IMG/VR virus record: IMGVR_UViG_3300010157_000035 | Location: 62,001-126,000 of that record | Source: a virus | Reading direction: 5' to 3' (one strand) | DNA: 64,000 bases | Shown here: piece by piece, positions 26,033-34,332 of the stretch | How positions within the stretch are numbered: position 1 is the stretch's first letter | Layout of the letters: each line of letters starts with the position of its first letter | Notes under the pieces: generated by a model | The model's input: only the letters and a program-made list of their open reading frames with translations | The model's database searches: none | Told to the model about the DNA's origin: nothing | Position numbers and translations under genes: made by a program

Positions 26033-26038
26033 TATTTA
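26033..26038 (-). promoter_or_regulatory. TAAATA motif, 5 bases before the 196-residue gene
   Basis: The minus strand reads CATAAATAATCGTATG; seven of eight matches to TATAAATA and an expected start at the A of ATG, so leaderless. The rest of the 166-base divergent region up to PhoH shows no clear plus-strand promoter. Confidence 0.5.
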
Positions 26039-26193
26039 TGGTGATTTCGATCTAAGCAGAGAGTTTGAATATCTGGAGTGTAGCCTAATACTTATGCCGT
26101 TTTTGAATCATTTACTACCCACACTAAACTCAAGGAACTAGATCCGTAAATACTTGGACAGCAAAAGGTGCTGTTAGAAGTAACTCAACTACA

Positions 26194-26943
26194 ATGGAGT
26201 ATAAATTGAGTAGACAAAGAGCAGCAAAATCACAAAAACGTCATGACATGACATATCAAGAAAATACAATCCGCTTCGATCAAGTAAAACCAGTAAAACA
26301 ACGACCCATTGATATTGTGCCACGCACAAGAAATCAAGAACGTTTGGTGCTGGCTTTGCAAGATGCAGATCAGCCGATTGTGATCACAGCAGGACCAGCA
26401 GGAACAGGAAAAACATATTTAGCCATGCTGGCAGCAGTAAAGGCATTTAGAGCAGGTGAGGTCAATCGTATAGTATTGACGCGGCCCGCAGTGGGTGTAG
26501 AAGATGAACAGCACGGGTTCTTGCCCGGTGATTTAAATCAAAAGATGGATCCATGGGTTCGTCCATTGACTGATATACTACGTGAGTATTATCGTCAGCC
26601 GGACATTGCTGCCATGATCCAGGAGCAACGAATAGAGATAGCTCCATTGGCCTTCATGCGCGGCCGCACTTTTAAAAATGCGTATATTATCGCTGACGAG
26701 ATGCAGAATGCAACTCCCAATCAGTGCAAAATGCTAATGACCCGTATTGGCCAAGGTAGTAAAATTGTAATCACGGGCGACGTAGAACAAGCGGATCGCA
26801 ACCGCGGCAATAATGGTCTAATGGACCTGTGCCAAAGACTGGGGGAAGGGGGTGTAAAAGGAATAGCTGTTTGCAATCTTGACAATCAAGACATACAGCG
26901 GCATAGAATCATTGATTCTGTGCTACGACTTTACTCCGATTAG
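26194..26943 (+). CDS. phoH: PhoH-family ATPase
   Basis: 249 residues. Walker A GPAGTGKT at 67-74, Walker B IIADEMQN near 168 and the family motifs LTRPAV, LPGDLNQKM and ITGDVEQAD are present, matching PhoH-like P-loop proteins widespread in phages. Function is uncertain; related proteins are linked to RNA metabolism and phosphate stress. The start lacks a Shine-Dalgarno and a further ATG lies at codon 19. Plus-strand gene among minus neighbours; stop is TAG, directly followed by a terminator. Confidence 0.92.
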   Translation: MEYKLSRQRAAKSQKRHDMTYQENTIRFDQVKPVKQRPIDIVPRTRNQERLVLALQDADQPIVITAGPAGTGKTYLAMLAAVKAFRAGEVNRIVLTRPAVGVEDEQHGFLPGDLNQKMDPWVRPLTDILREYYRQPDIAAMIQEQRIEIAPLAFMRGRTFKNAYIIADEMQNATPNQCKMLMTRIGQGSKIVITGDVEQADRNRGNNGLMDLCQRLGEGGVKGIAVCNLDNQDIQRHRIIDSVLRLYSD

Positions 26944-27668
26944 GAAACCAGTAGCCCAGCAACTTGTTGGGCTAGTTTTTTATATATGTCTGCACCAGGA
27001 TGTAGTAAATCTCTAGCTGTGCCACCAGGCCATGGATAATCCATGGCGTTATCTCTGGGCAAAATTATACTCTGTATACCCAAAGAATTGCATAGCTGTT
27101 TAAATGCCAAGGCGTTCTTTTGAAGATTCAACTGTTGATTAGAGGGCGACGTGAACCAAGTTTTAATAAAGAAATCGTTGGCACAGGGATTTTGAGTATC
27201 ACTAGCTATAATATTCAAGCTCATTGGAAATGATTCATCCAATAGCTCAATACGATGCATATCTGTTTGTAGCCATATGGCATACTGAGGGCGTAGCAAT
27301 GGCAAATAATGCAATGCAAATCTAACGGCTGTATCGTTGCTACTGCCAGCATGTCCAAGATTGGCCACCGACAGACCGGTGATAGCAGACAACTGTTCAG
27401 GCCAGGTATCTCGACTGTGAACTCCGGTGCCCATGGTAAAACTACAACCAAAACACACTGCATCAAATGGCTGATCAAATTCTTTTGTTCTAAACCCGTG
27501 ACTATTGTATTGGTAGTCAATCTGTGTATTTATAAATCCAAGATCATGTAGTCGTTGATATGCTACTGGATTTTGTAGGCTCTGAATATAGTTATTTTTA
27601 TTGTCGCTGGTATCCCAGTGTAGGGTTCGACCTGCTACTTGTGAATAATTGTGTATCAACGGCGTCAT
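26940..27668 (-). CDS. Second SGNH/GDSL-type hydrolase
   Basis: 242 residues with FGCSFTMGTG (nucleophile Ser near 73), AGSSND (block III) and RDLLHPGADIY (catalytic Asp/His). The N-terminal 60 residues are specific. It shares family but little sequence with the 24186-24869 product. The start overlaps the stop of the HAD gene (ATGA) and the end overlaps phoH by four bases in convergent orientation. Substrate, perhaps an O-acylated glycan, is unknown. Confidence 0.75.
   Translation of the reverse strand: MTPLIHNYSQVAGRTLHWDTSDNKNNYIQSLQNPVAYQRLHDLGFINTQIDYQYNSHGFRTKEFDQPFDAVCFGCSFTMGTGVHSRDTWPEQLSAITGLSVANLGHAGSSNDTAVRFALHYLPLLRPQYAIWLQTDMHRIELLDESFPMSLNIIASDTQNPCANDFFIKTWFTSPSNQQLNLQKNALAFKQLCNSLGIQSIILPRDNAMDYPWPGGTARDLLHPGADIYKKLAQQVAGLLVS
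26953..26981 (+). terminator. Intrinsic terminator of phoH inside the opposing gene
   Basis: A 9-bp stem (AGCCCAGCA with one G-U, 26953-26973) is followed by GTTTTTT. It lies ten bases after the phoH stop and is encoded within the C-terminal codons of the convergent SGNH gene. Confidence 0.8.
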
Positions 27669-28267
27669 CCGGTAACGATCTCGTAAATGTGCTTCCAGTT
27701 TTTAACTACAGTAATGCCTTTGTGATAATAATGCATGTTATGCCCGTGTTCTACCAGTAGACTTTGTAGGCCTACATTGTAGCCAGCTTCGGCATTTTCT
27801 GGTTTGTCCTCAAGCCAATAGCATCCAGAGCCTTTGTATTCTTCCAAGGCCTCTTCTTTGTCAGCACCGGTGTCCAAGCACACAATACGTTCAAATACCG
27901 ACGTCCCGAACAATTTATTTAGATTCATTTCGCGAAGTTTTTGTGCATTAGGATCCAAACTCAAACTGGTGATACAGTGAAATCTAAATCCGTATTCTTC
28001 ATGCAGTCGCTTGACATAATACATGGCATCACGTAGTGCAGGTAAAAATCCAATTGCGGCCGATTCATTAAAGATGCGTATCAGTTTTTTAACTTGCTCT
28101 TTTGGTATACCGTAACGCACACTCATATCATAATTGAGTTTACTGCCCGAGACTTCTTCAAAGCCGTGTTCTTGCATCCAAACATTAAATGCCCATTCCC
28201 AATCTAATAGCACACCATCAGCGTCGGTTAGAATCAGTTTGTTTAAATTTTGATATTTTGATTTCAT
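27665..28267 (-). CDS. HAD-superfamily phosphatase-like protein
   Basis: 200 residues. Motif I DADG (Asp15, Asp17), a motif II ITS near 101 and motif IV WLEDKPENA near 155 fit a HAD hydrolase of the 5'-nucleotidase/phosphatase type. The final 30 residues are basic and aromatic. A strong sigma70-type promoter ends six bases before ATG, predicting a leaderless transcript. It heads an operon with the SGNH gene. Confidence 0.75.
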   Translation of the reverse strand: MKSKYQNLNKLILTDADGVLLDWEWAFNVWMQEHGFEEVSGSKLNYDMSVRYGIPKEQVKKLIRIFNESAAIGFLPALRDAMYYVKRLHEEYGFRFHCITSLSLDPNAQKLREMNLNKLFGTSVFERIVCLDTGADKEEALEEYKGSGCYWLEDKPENAEAGYNVGLQSLLVEHGHNMHYYHKGITVVKNWKHIYEIVTG

Positions 28268-28273
28268 ACTGTT

Positions 28274-28302
28274 ATTATACTACAAAGCACAGTTTTGGTC
28301 AA
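28274..28302 (-). promoter_or_regulatory. Sigma70-type promoter of the HAD gene
   Basis: TTGACC (28302-28297), 17-base spacer, TATAAT (28279-28274), then AACAGT and ATG. The expected transcription start coincides with the start codon. The same TATAAT-ACAGT-ATG arrangement recurs at 44266-44260. Confidence 0.75.
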
Positions 28303-29207
28303 CCGGCTGTGTTTGGGCAGTTGTATTGGCATCCAGGATGTTGATCCAGTGTTTGATAAAACTCTATGGTCTGCGGCTGTTGTAAAATTTCAGACAGGGT
28401 ATGTTGACGAATATCGTATTGCGGTTTGTTTTTACCAAATGGTGTTTTGTAATAAAATCTATGGTCGGCAAGATAGCAACATGGAATATAATGTCCGCCG
28501 GCTGTAATAAAATGCTCATGGCCGGTATGGCATTTGGGTGTCAATGCTGTTGCGGCATTTTCTAATTTCCATTTGGCCTGCACAGCGTAACGAGAACTAA
28601 TCAACGACTTGTCTGGGATCAAGTGCTGAGTTTTTTCGTCAAATCGGTCACTGAATCCCACATAGAAATTCTTGATGCCAATTGTCTGACTGAGTTTTTC
28701 TACCTGTTCAATATCAGTTTGATTGAACGCAAAAGGTATATATTTCCAATGACTATTGCAATTGGAACCAGCAACAACATCTAGTCCAACTCGAATTGAA
28801 TCCCAATCGGCGTTGATTCGATATTGGGTAAAATTTTCAGGAGTACCGTCGATACTGAACGTTATGTTGTCCTGGGACGATAACATATCAACTAACTCTT
28901 GCCACCAGTTATGTGTTTTATAACTGCCATTGGTGGTGATCATCACCACAGCACCTTTTTGTTTTAACCGCCGGACAAAATTGATAAAATCATAATGATA
29001 TATCGGATCACCGTAGTCGCCGCATAATTTTATACCTATATTGGTCAAATCAATATCAAGAAACTGCAACAATAAATCAATATCAAGACTTTGATTTTTC
29101 CAGTGCTGTGGCCACTGTTCAATAAATTGAGTTCTTGCACAACCAGGACATTTTAGTGTGCAAATATTAGTAGGTTCAATGTGAAATCCAGTAATTGATT
29201 CAATCAT
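28299..29207 (-). CDS. Radical SAM protein with C-terminal SPASM-like cysteines
   Basis: 302 residues. The CxxxCxxC cluster (Cys16, 20, 23 in CTLKCPGC) binds the radical-SAM 4Fe-4S cluster; CGDYGDP and TTNGSY follow as in the TIM-barrel core. The C-terminal region has CHTGHEHF, PCCYLAD and CQYNCPN, like an auxiliary-cluster domain used in peptide or sugar modification. Substrate not evident. A second radical SAM gene lies at 29492. Confidence 0.8.
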   Translation of the reverse strand: MIESITGFHIEPTNICTLKCPGCARTQFIEQWPQHWKNQSLDIDLLLQFLDIDLTNIGIKLCGDYGDPIYHYDFINFVRRLKQKGAVVMITTNGSYKTHNWWQELVDMLSSQDNITFSIDGTPENFTQYRINADWDSIRVGLDVVAGSNCNSHWKYIPFAFNQTDIEQVEKLSQTIGIKNFYVGFSDRFDEKTQHLIPDKSLISSRYAVQAKWKLENAATALTPKCHTGHEHFITAGGHYIPCCYLADHRFYYKTPFGKNKPQYDIRQHTLSEILQQPQTIEFYQTLDQHPGCQYNCPNTAG

Positions 29208-29213
29208 GAGTCA

Positions 29214-29495
29214 TTATGGTTGCATTGCGACTGCCTTGGGTAATTCATGACCGTTTTGTTGCAATAATCTTTCCATGATGTTGGTATAGAACGGATAATA
29301 GTAGCCAACAATTCGATCCCAGTCTTTAGGAATAGCAGTATCACGCAGGGCAGCTTTGAGAACTATTTGTTCTTTAAAGTCCAAAATTACACTGGCAGTT
29401 TGCCAATCTTTATTTTTGACTCGAGTTGCCACAGTCATGACTTCGTCGATTTTACCAGAGGGCTGGTAATAATATGTTAGCATCAGGTATCTCAT
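29214..29495 (-). CDS. Unrecognised 93-residue phage protein
   Basis: No domain recognised; contains MRYLMLTYYYQPSGKIDEVM and a hydrophobic YYYPFYTNIMERLL stretch near 66-79. It is wedged between two radical SAM genes and overlaps the upstream one by four bases, so translation is coupled. Whether it is a partner or merely a neighbour cannot be told. Confidence 0.65.
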   Translation of the reverse strand: MRYLMLTYYYQPSGKIDEVMTVATRVKNKDWQTASVILDFKEQIVLKAALRDTAIPKDWDRIVGYYYPFYTNIMERLLQQNGHELPKAVAMQP

Positions 29496-30628
29496 GTGAT
29501 GTGATTTTTTTGATATTTTTTTATGATTGAATGATATGTGTCTAGATTTTTCGCTTTAGGAGCGCAAAGACCACAACGACATACGGGTATTTTACATTGT
29601 ATTACAGGCTGTCCGTTATTTAGTTGTGTTTTTAGTTGGTTGATGATTTTGTCAGGCTCATCTAAATTTCCAATTGGCCCAACGGTTCCATCAAATGTCA
29701 TTTTGCAATCTTTATTGACATATACTTCTCCATTGACCTGTTTGATAAAAAGAAAAAATTGATTCACACTACAATACCAGTCTGGAAATTTATTATCGAG
29801 AACGTAATAGTGGCGTTCCTTGTAATTCTGATCTAGACAACTTTGTCTGCCGCCACAACAGGCTCGTCCGACCTGACTGAGATTGGAAGACGCACCAACA
29901 TCAGTATTGATAATTTCAAAGATTTTTGTTCCGTATGTTTTATTTTGATATATTGAATTAAACCATTTTATTTGTTGTTGATCATACGATTGATTTAAAC
30001 TGGCGCCGTCGATTTGTTTGGGCAATGAGCGTATTTGATTTTCATCAAGCCATAATAAAAAATCTTGAGATTGTTGAAATAGTTGCGGATTATCATGCAG
30101 CATCACAATACATTTTAATCTCTTACCCGAGTCTCTAATAGACAATAGATTGTGTTTAAACTGTTGTTTTTGACGGTCGGTACATTCCACATGAGAACTC
30201 ACGGTGAATTCATCAATATAAGGAATTATTTTTGATAATTTTTTATCGGATATTATGGCATTGGTTGTTGTAGTAACTGTTAATTTCCAACGGTCTGCGT
30301 ATGGTTGATATTTTTGTTGTATTTGAGATAATATTTCTACTATATCAGGGTGGTGTAAACTTTCTCCACCATACACATTGAGCACAACATACCGTAGTCC
30401 ATTAGGCTTGAATTGCATGTATTGATCCGCATATTCAAACATAAACTCTAGAGCTTGGATACATTTGTCTTTTGGAGGATGTTTGGTAGAGTTATCGTGT
30501 CCTCCGTTTAATCCTGAGTCACAATAACTACAATCAAGATTACACTTCATTGTGAGTTCCCAATCCAATAGAAAAGAGATTCTATTGTTGGGATCTATTG
30601 CAGGTTCAAGAACCTCATATGCCGGCAT
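29492..30628 (-). CDS. Radical SAM protein, long form with many cysteines
   Basis: 378 residues. Cys29, 33, 36 in CNLDCSYC give the SAM cluster motif, with NVYGGESLHHPDI after it. A second Cys-rich region contains RACCGGRQSC, CSVNQFF and CKIPVCRCGLC, suggesting one or two auxiliary Fe-S clusters as in SPASM/twitch enzymes. It would catalyse a radical modification of an unknown peptide, nucleotide or sugar. Separated by two bases from the clamp-loader gene stop. Confidence 0.8.
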   Translation of the reverse strand: MPAYEVLEPAIDPNNRISFLLDWELTMKCNLDCSYCDSGLNGGHDNSTKHPPKDKCIQALEFMFEYADQYMQFKPNGLRYVVLNVYGGESLHHPDIVEILSQIQQKYQPYADRWKLTVTTTTNAIISDKKLSKIIPYIDEFTVSSHVECTDRQKQQFKHNLLSIRDSGKRLKCIVMLHDNPQLFQQSQDFLLWLDENQIRSLPKQIDGASLNQSYDQQQIKWFNSIYQNKTYGTKIFEIINTDVGASSNLSQVGRACCGGRQSCLDQNYKERHYYVLDNKFPDWYCSVNQFFLFIKQVNGEVYVNKDCKMTFDGTVGPIGNLDEPDKIINQLKTQLNNGQPVIQCKIPVCRCGLCAPKAKNLDTYHSIIKKYQKNHIT

Positions 30629-30630
30629 TG

Positions 30631-31551
30631 TTACAGCCTGCTTAGTTCACACAGTGTGGCACTTAAATTGATTTCTTGATCAGCTACCATTGGCATTGCA
30701 GCCATGCCGTTGCGAATAATAATGATTGCTTGGTCTTGACGTTCTACATCAGTGGTCCAGAGATCTAAATTGTCATACATCCAGCGAAAAATATCTTCGG
30801 TTTCTTCTGGAGTGCTTTGCTGACAAATTAGTGTTCGGGCTTCACGAATTTTGCCCGACTTAAACAACTGAACACAATCCAGTTTCCAATCGCCTACACT
30901 CTTGTCTGCGCTGTTGGGTGCATTCAACACGCCAGACTGACTATTTTGTTGTAATAACTGTAAGCACTTACGCAGATCTGGATAAGTGGCACGGACATAA
31001 CTATCTAAGGTATCAATATCAAATTCAATTTCTTCTGTCACTAACACCGTGGCAGCGCGGGCTGTAAATTCAGTATGATCACTTTTTAAGATATGTAACT
31101 GTTGCAGTCTTGAATGTAGCGGCGGAATAATTTTATTAGGATAGTTACAAGTTAAAATGAATCGAACGCTGTGACTATAGTCTTCCATTAAGTTACGCAT
31201 GGCAGGTTGAACTGAATTAGGATTCAAATAGTCTGCTTCGTCAATAAACACAACCTTAAACTTACCAAATGGCATAGTCTGACAAAAACTGATCAGTTTA
31301 TCTACCCATTCAATCTTACGACCTTCTTTTGATCCGTTAGCATATAGGACATCATACTCATCAACACCTAGTTCATTGATCAGTAGTTTTCCTAATGTGG
31401 TTTTGCCTGTGCCAGGACTGCCGCTAAACAATAGATTTGGAATACTTCCATCTCGAATCCATGACTCTACTTGTTGACGTTGATTATCATCAACAAACAC
31501 ATAACCATCTACAGTTTTTGGTCTATATTTCTCTATCCAAAGTTCTTTCAT
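30631..31551 (-). CDS. Clamp loader ATPase subunit (T4 gp44-like)
   Basis: 306 residues of RFC/gp44 type: MKELWIEKYRPKTVDGYV start, Walker A GSPGTGKT at 44-51, Walker B VVFIDEAD near 103, and the SRL segment replacing the SRC motif (PLHSRLQQ). It loads the sliding clamp at primer junctions. In T4-like phages the clamp is also needed for late transcription. No gp62 or gp45 homologue is evident beside it. Confidence 0.92.
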   Translation of the reverse strand: MKELWIEKYRPKTVDGYVFVDDNQRQQVESWIRDGSIPNLLFSGSPGTGKTTLGKLLINELGVDEYDVLYANGSKEGRKIEWVDKLISFCQTMPFGKFKVVFIDEADYLNPNSVQPAMRNLMEDYSHSVRFILTCNYPNKIIPPLHSRLQQLHILKSDHTEFTARAATVLVTEEIEFDIDTLDSYVRATYPDLRKCLQLLQQNSQSGVLNAPNSADKSVGDWKLDCVQLFKSGKIREARTLICQQSTPEETEDIFRWMYDNLDLWTTDVERQDQAIIIIRNGMAAMPMVADQEINLSATLCELSRL

Positions 31552-31572
31552 TCAATACCTTTAATCAACTGT

Positions 31573-31761
31573 TTAAATTAATTCTTGGGCCACACCCAAC
31601 AGCTCTGCTACTAGAAACAAACAGGCTGCAATTTGTATGTCGTAATAGGCTAAAAATCCACAGGCCACAATACGCAGTCCGCTTTTGGTAAAAGTAATAA
31701 CACGATGTTTGATGATGTTTGGATTTTCTACTTGTGTTTTGGTAGGTCTAGTCAATGCCAT
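31573..31761 (-). CDS. Small membrane-associated protein, 62 residues
   Basis: Polar basic start (ALTRPTKTQVENPNIIKHR) and a hydrophobic C-terminal half (IVACGFLAYYDIQIAACLFL). AAAGGAA precedes ATG. No family recognised; may be a single-span membrane protein. Confidence 0.6.
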   Translation of the reverse strand: MALTRPTKTQVENPNIIKHRVITFTKSGLRIVACGFLAYYDIQIAACLFLVAELLGVAQELI

Positions 31762-31779
31762 TTTGTTTTTCCTTTGATG

Positions 31780-32001
31780 TTATTGTTTGAGTATTTCTAC
31801 TAGTCTGTCTTGTTCCCATTTTTCTTCGCCTGAAAAAGTTGGTAGCTTTTTATACTCGGCGTCTAACCAACATTTTAACATATACAATTCTTGTTTGCAA
31901 GCTCGTCCGGTAAAACCGTCGTTGTAAGGACTATGTATTTCGCCTAGACTCTGGCGTATAATAGAATACGCTGACGCTACATCGGGTTTACGAAATCCCA
32001 T
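31780..32001 (-). CDS. Unrecognised 73-residue protein
   Basis: Soluble, helical-looking (ASAYSIIRQSLGEI; KQELYMLKCWLDAEYKKLP). No domain recognised. It sits six bases from the GroES-like gene in the replication/chaperone block and is probably co-transcribed. Confidence 0.6.
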   Translation of the reverse strand: MGFRKPDVASAYSIIRQSLGEIHSPYNDGFTGRACKQELYMLKCWLDAEYKKLPTFSGEEKWEQDRLVEILKQ

Positions 32002-32007
32002 ACCGCT

Positions 32008-32409
32008 TTATTCGTTGGATTTGTTAGGAACGTAAACAGCATCGCTATGTGTGTCATCGCGTGGACGGTCTGGCTCGTCTGAAACCAACAAGATATCATT
32101 GGGATCAATTTTACGAATGGTTATTTTATGGTCAGCGGTGCCATCGTCAATATCAATGCCCCTTGTCCAACGGCCATGTGCTACCATAATCCATTGACCC
32201 ACAACGACATCCGTTTGCTTTGGACCCACAGCATATACACGACCCCAGCGTGGGCGAATACCCAGACTGGTTCCATTATCATTGGGTATAATAATACCGC
32301 CCTGACTTAATCGAGTATCAAACTCCATGTCTGCTACTAATATGTTATCATTTAAAGCCTTGAGTTGGCTTTGAGAGATTCGGTGTGGTTCAAATGCTAA
32401 TTTAGTCAT
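32008..32409 (-). CDS. GroES-like co-chaperonin
   Basis: 133 residues. ALNDNILVADMEFDTRLSQG, GGIIIPNDN and the GRVYAVGP..VVVGQWIMVAHG stretch match the GroES beta-barrel with its mobile loop region. T4 gp31 and cyanophage homologues replace host GroES to fold the capsid protein with GroEL. The tail after 110 is polar and unrelated. AAAAGGACC precedes ATG. Confidence 0.8.
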   Translation of the reverse strand: MTKLAFEPHRISQSQLKALNDNILVADMEFDTRLSQGGIIIPNDNGTSLGIRPRWGRVYAVGPKQTDVVVGQWIMVAHGRWTRGIDIDDGTADHKITIRKIDPNDILLVSDEPDRPRDDTHSDAVYVPNKSNE

Positions 32410-32418
32410 ACGGTCCTT

Positions 32419-32922
32419 TTAAATCCTTCTTACGCCTTGCGCCTGTGCTTGTTGGCGACGTGTTTTTTCCAATTCTTGTTTGACTTCTCTAGATCTAGCA
32501 ATAGCGCCGGCTAGGCCGCCGCCCTGGGCCGGTGTCGGAGTATTCTGACGCTCTGGAGACACTGGAGGAGGTGCTGTCACTATAGGTGTGGCTGGTTCTG
32601 GAACAACCACTGGTTCTGCAGGTGGCTCGTCTATTGGCAGATCTGAAAAACTATCGGTGGGGTCAACCACGGGCTGTTGAACTGCTTCTTTGGCCGAACG
32701 TGTGCTTGAATGTGCTGGTCCAGCAGATACATTGGTTTGCTTTTTATACCTACGTTGAGCTTGTTGATTTTTTGGCTCAACTATTTCGTTATTACTGTTC
32801 AAACGATCGCCGCGAGCATTTACATTCATGTTGCCCACAGCTCGAACTCTTTCGTTTTGCAATAACAATGATCCCATGTCTACTGTTTTACCCATGGCTG
32901 ATTTATAAACGTTGCGTGTCAT
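32419..32922 (-). CDS. Pro/Gln-rich phage protein with conserved N-terminus
   Basis: Residues 1-45 (GKTVDMGSLLLQNERVRAVG) are a block I recall from other T4-like phage genomes without function. The middle is a Pro/Val-rich linker (PPAEPVVVPEPATPIVTAPP) and the end a basic coiled helix (REVKQELEKTRRQQAQAQ). Probably virion-associated. AAGGAAATC precedes ATG and a TTAAATA motif lies 24 bases upstream. Confidence 0.65.
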   Translation of the reverse strand: MTRNVYKSAMGKTVDMGSLLLQNERVRAVGNMNVNARGDRLNSNNEIVEPKNQQAQRRYKKQTNVSAGPAHSSTRSAKEAVQQPVVDPTDSFSDLPIDEPPAEPVVVPEPATPIVTAPPPVSPERQNTPTPAQGGGLAGAIARSREVKQELEKTRRQQAQAQGVRRI

Positions 32923-32946
32923 TTTGATTTCCTTAGCATATACCTG

Positions 32947-32952
32947 TATTTA
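32947..32952 (-). promoter_or_regulatory. TAAATA motif before the Pro/Gln-rich gene
   Basis: The minus strand reads GTTAAATACAGG; a leader of roughly 20 bases with AAGGAA follows before ATG. It overlaps the stop of the DnaE-like fragment gene. Confidence 0.4.
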
Positions 32953-33471
32953 ACGCAGAAATTCACGGCAGTCTAAATTATAGAATAGGCTGTCAATTCG
33001 ATGAACGCCCAATTTGTATAAAACATAACTGGCCACACTCGATCCACGTCCTACTCCCCAAATGACACAATTAATGGTCATAACATCCACTAGGTATTTT
33101 AAATATCGTAACAGGTCAAACAGATTGCGTTCTTGGAATAGCAATAATTCTTCCCCGCATCGCTGTAGTTCAGCTTCAGATTTACAAAGTCCAAGTATAT
33201 GTTCTGCAATATCCAACTGCTTATATTCCGCAGGCATGTGCCAACTATTTTGTTGTGTCAAATGAAACTCTGGAACTGCTATGTCGCTGTTATGAGGGAA
33301 GCTCCAACGAAACAATGATTCTGGCTTTTCAATCAGCCCGACTAAATTTTCAAGATCAACCGTTTCATCAACTGTCATGCGTTGTAAAGAATCGACAGTG
33401 CGCCCTTGCATCAACAAGTCACAAATGTCATCTTCTGAAAATACTAGTTCACCGAATTTATTTTGTTTCAT
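32950..33471 (-). CDS. C-family DNA polymerase (DnaE)-like fragment
   Basis: 173 residues from ATG 33471; an upstream TTG is unlikely. The C-terminus, VIWGVGRGSSVASYVLYKLG then HRID and CREFLR, resembles the DnaE/PolC motif GPGRGSxxGSLVxYxLGIxxxDP..FERFLN that precedes the catalytic palm. The catalytic Asp motif and PHP domain are absent. It may be a relic or a protein that repurposes the fold. It overlaps the upstream gene by 14 bases. Confidence 0.6.
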   Translation of the reverse strand: MKQNKFGELVFSEDDICDLLMQGRTVDSLQRMTVDETVDLENLVGLIEKPESLFRWSFPHNSDIAVPEFHLTQQNSWHMPAEYKQLDIAEHILGLCKSEAELQRCGEELLLFQERNLFDLLRYLKYLVDVMTINCVIWGVGRGSSVASYVLYKLGVHRIDSLFYNLDCREFLR

Positions 33472-34069
33472 TGGGCTGTTTAAAATCTGCAAACACTACA
33501 ACATTTCCTGGAGAGTTTGCTGCAGGTTCGTCGGACCAGGCCAATTCCAACTCTCTCCAATCTGTGCTGGTTGGTATAGATAATACTTTTTCAGATTTAT
33601 TAGCGAGCACAAAATCACTGTGAGCTAAGTCGGGACTAGTCCACCAGTCGGGTTGTTTGAATCCAGAAGTGTTTTCAAAATCAGAATGTAGATACGTCAT
33701 ATTAGCACCGTATGTGCTGGATATTTCAGTTTCCATAATAATCATACGATCTTCTGTAATGGCATTTAACTTGTAGTATAACATTATTCCTACCAATTGG
33801 TCAACAGGATCATTTGGCATGGTTGTAATATCGAGCCCAGCTTTGGAAAAAAGAGTGCATTGTGCTTTTTGGTTACTGTTGATAAAAATAGTATTGTCGA
33901 TTTGAGTGTAGACAAAATACTTAATTCGTTCAAATGAAATACTTTGGTCAACAGAATTTTCACTGTTGGTGGTCATCCACAATCTAAGAGTGTAGTTGTT
34001 CATGATCAGTTTATTGTCATGGTATATGCCCGCGGTAAATTGTATGTCGTGTTTAAGTCTAACGTTCAT
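33458..34069 (-). CDS. Unrecognised phage protein, 203 residues
   Basis: Beta-rich, no recognised domain (MNNYTLRLWMTTNSENSVDQ; EDRMIIMETEISSTYGANM; WWTSPDLAHSDFV). The start overlaps the stop of the next gene upstream (ATGA). Probably in the replication/late block; function unassigned. Confidence 0.6.
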   Translation of the reverse strand: MNVRLKHDIQFTAGIYHDNKLIMNNYTLRLWMTTNSENSVDQSISFERIKYFVYTQIDNTIFINSNQKAQCTLFSKAGLDITTMPNDPVDQLVGIMLYYKLNAITEDRMIIMETEISSTYGANMTYLHSDFENTSGFKQPDWWTSPDLAHSDFVLANKSEKVLSIPTSTDWRELELAWSDEPAANSPGNVVVFADFKQPNETK

Positions 34070-34287
34070 GAGATGTCGATTACTCCATCAAAGTTGGTGT
34101 CGGTGTTGCGGCGAATTTTTTCTTGGTATTTGTTTTGATGGCTTTCAATGGCCATTCTGAGTTGATTGCAAAGATGGCCATTGCCCATGCTGTAGGCTAT
34201 GCCCAATTTGCGACTTAGTTCGGTAATTTTTTCCAGCAGTTGTTCGGGTGTAAAATCTTCCAAACTACCAATTAAAGGATGTTCCAT
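34066..34287 (-). CDS. Small phage protein, 73 residues
   Basis: A charged helical protein (FTPEQLLEKITELSRKLGIA; NQLRMAIESHQNKYQEKIRR) of a kind seen in T4-like phages, without assigned function. Its stop overlaps the downstream start. Confidence 0.65.
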   Translation of the reverse strand: MEHPLIGSLEDFTPEQLLEKITELSRKLGIAYSMGNGHLCNQLRMAIESHQNKYQEKIRRNTDTNFDGVIDIS

Positions 34288-34332
34288 ATACTGATTGTAT
34301 ATGATCTCGTGACAAAAGTCAATGAGTTTTGG

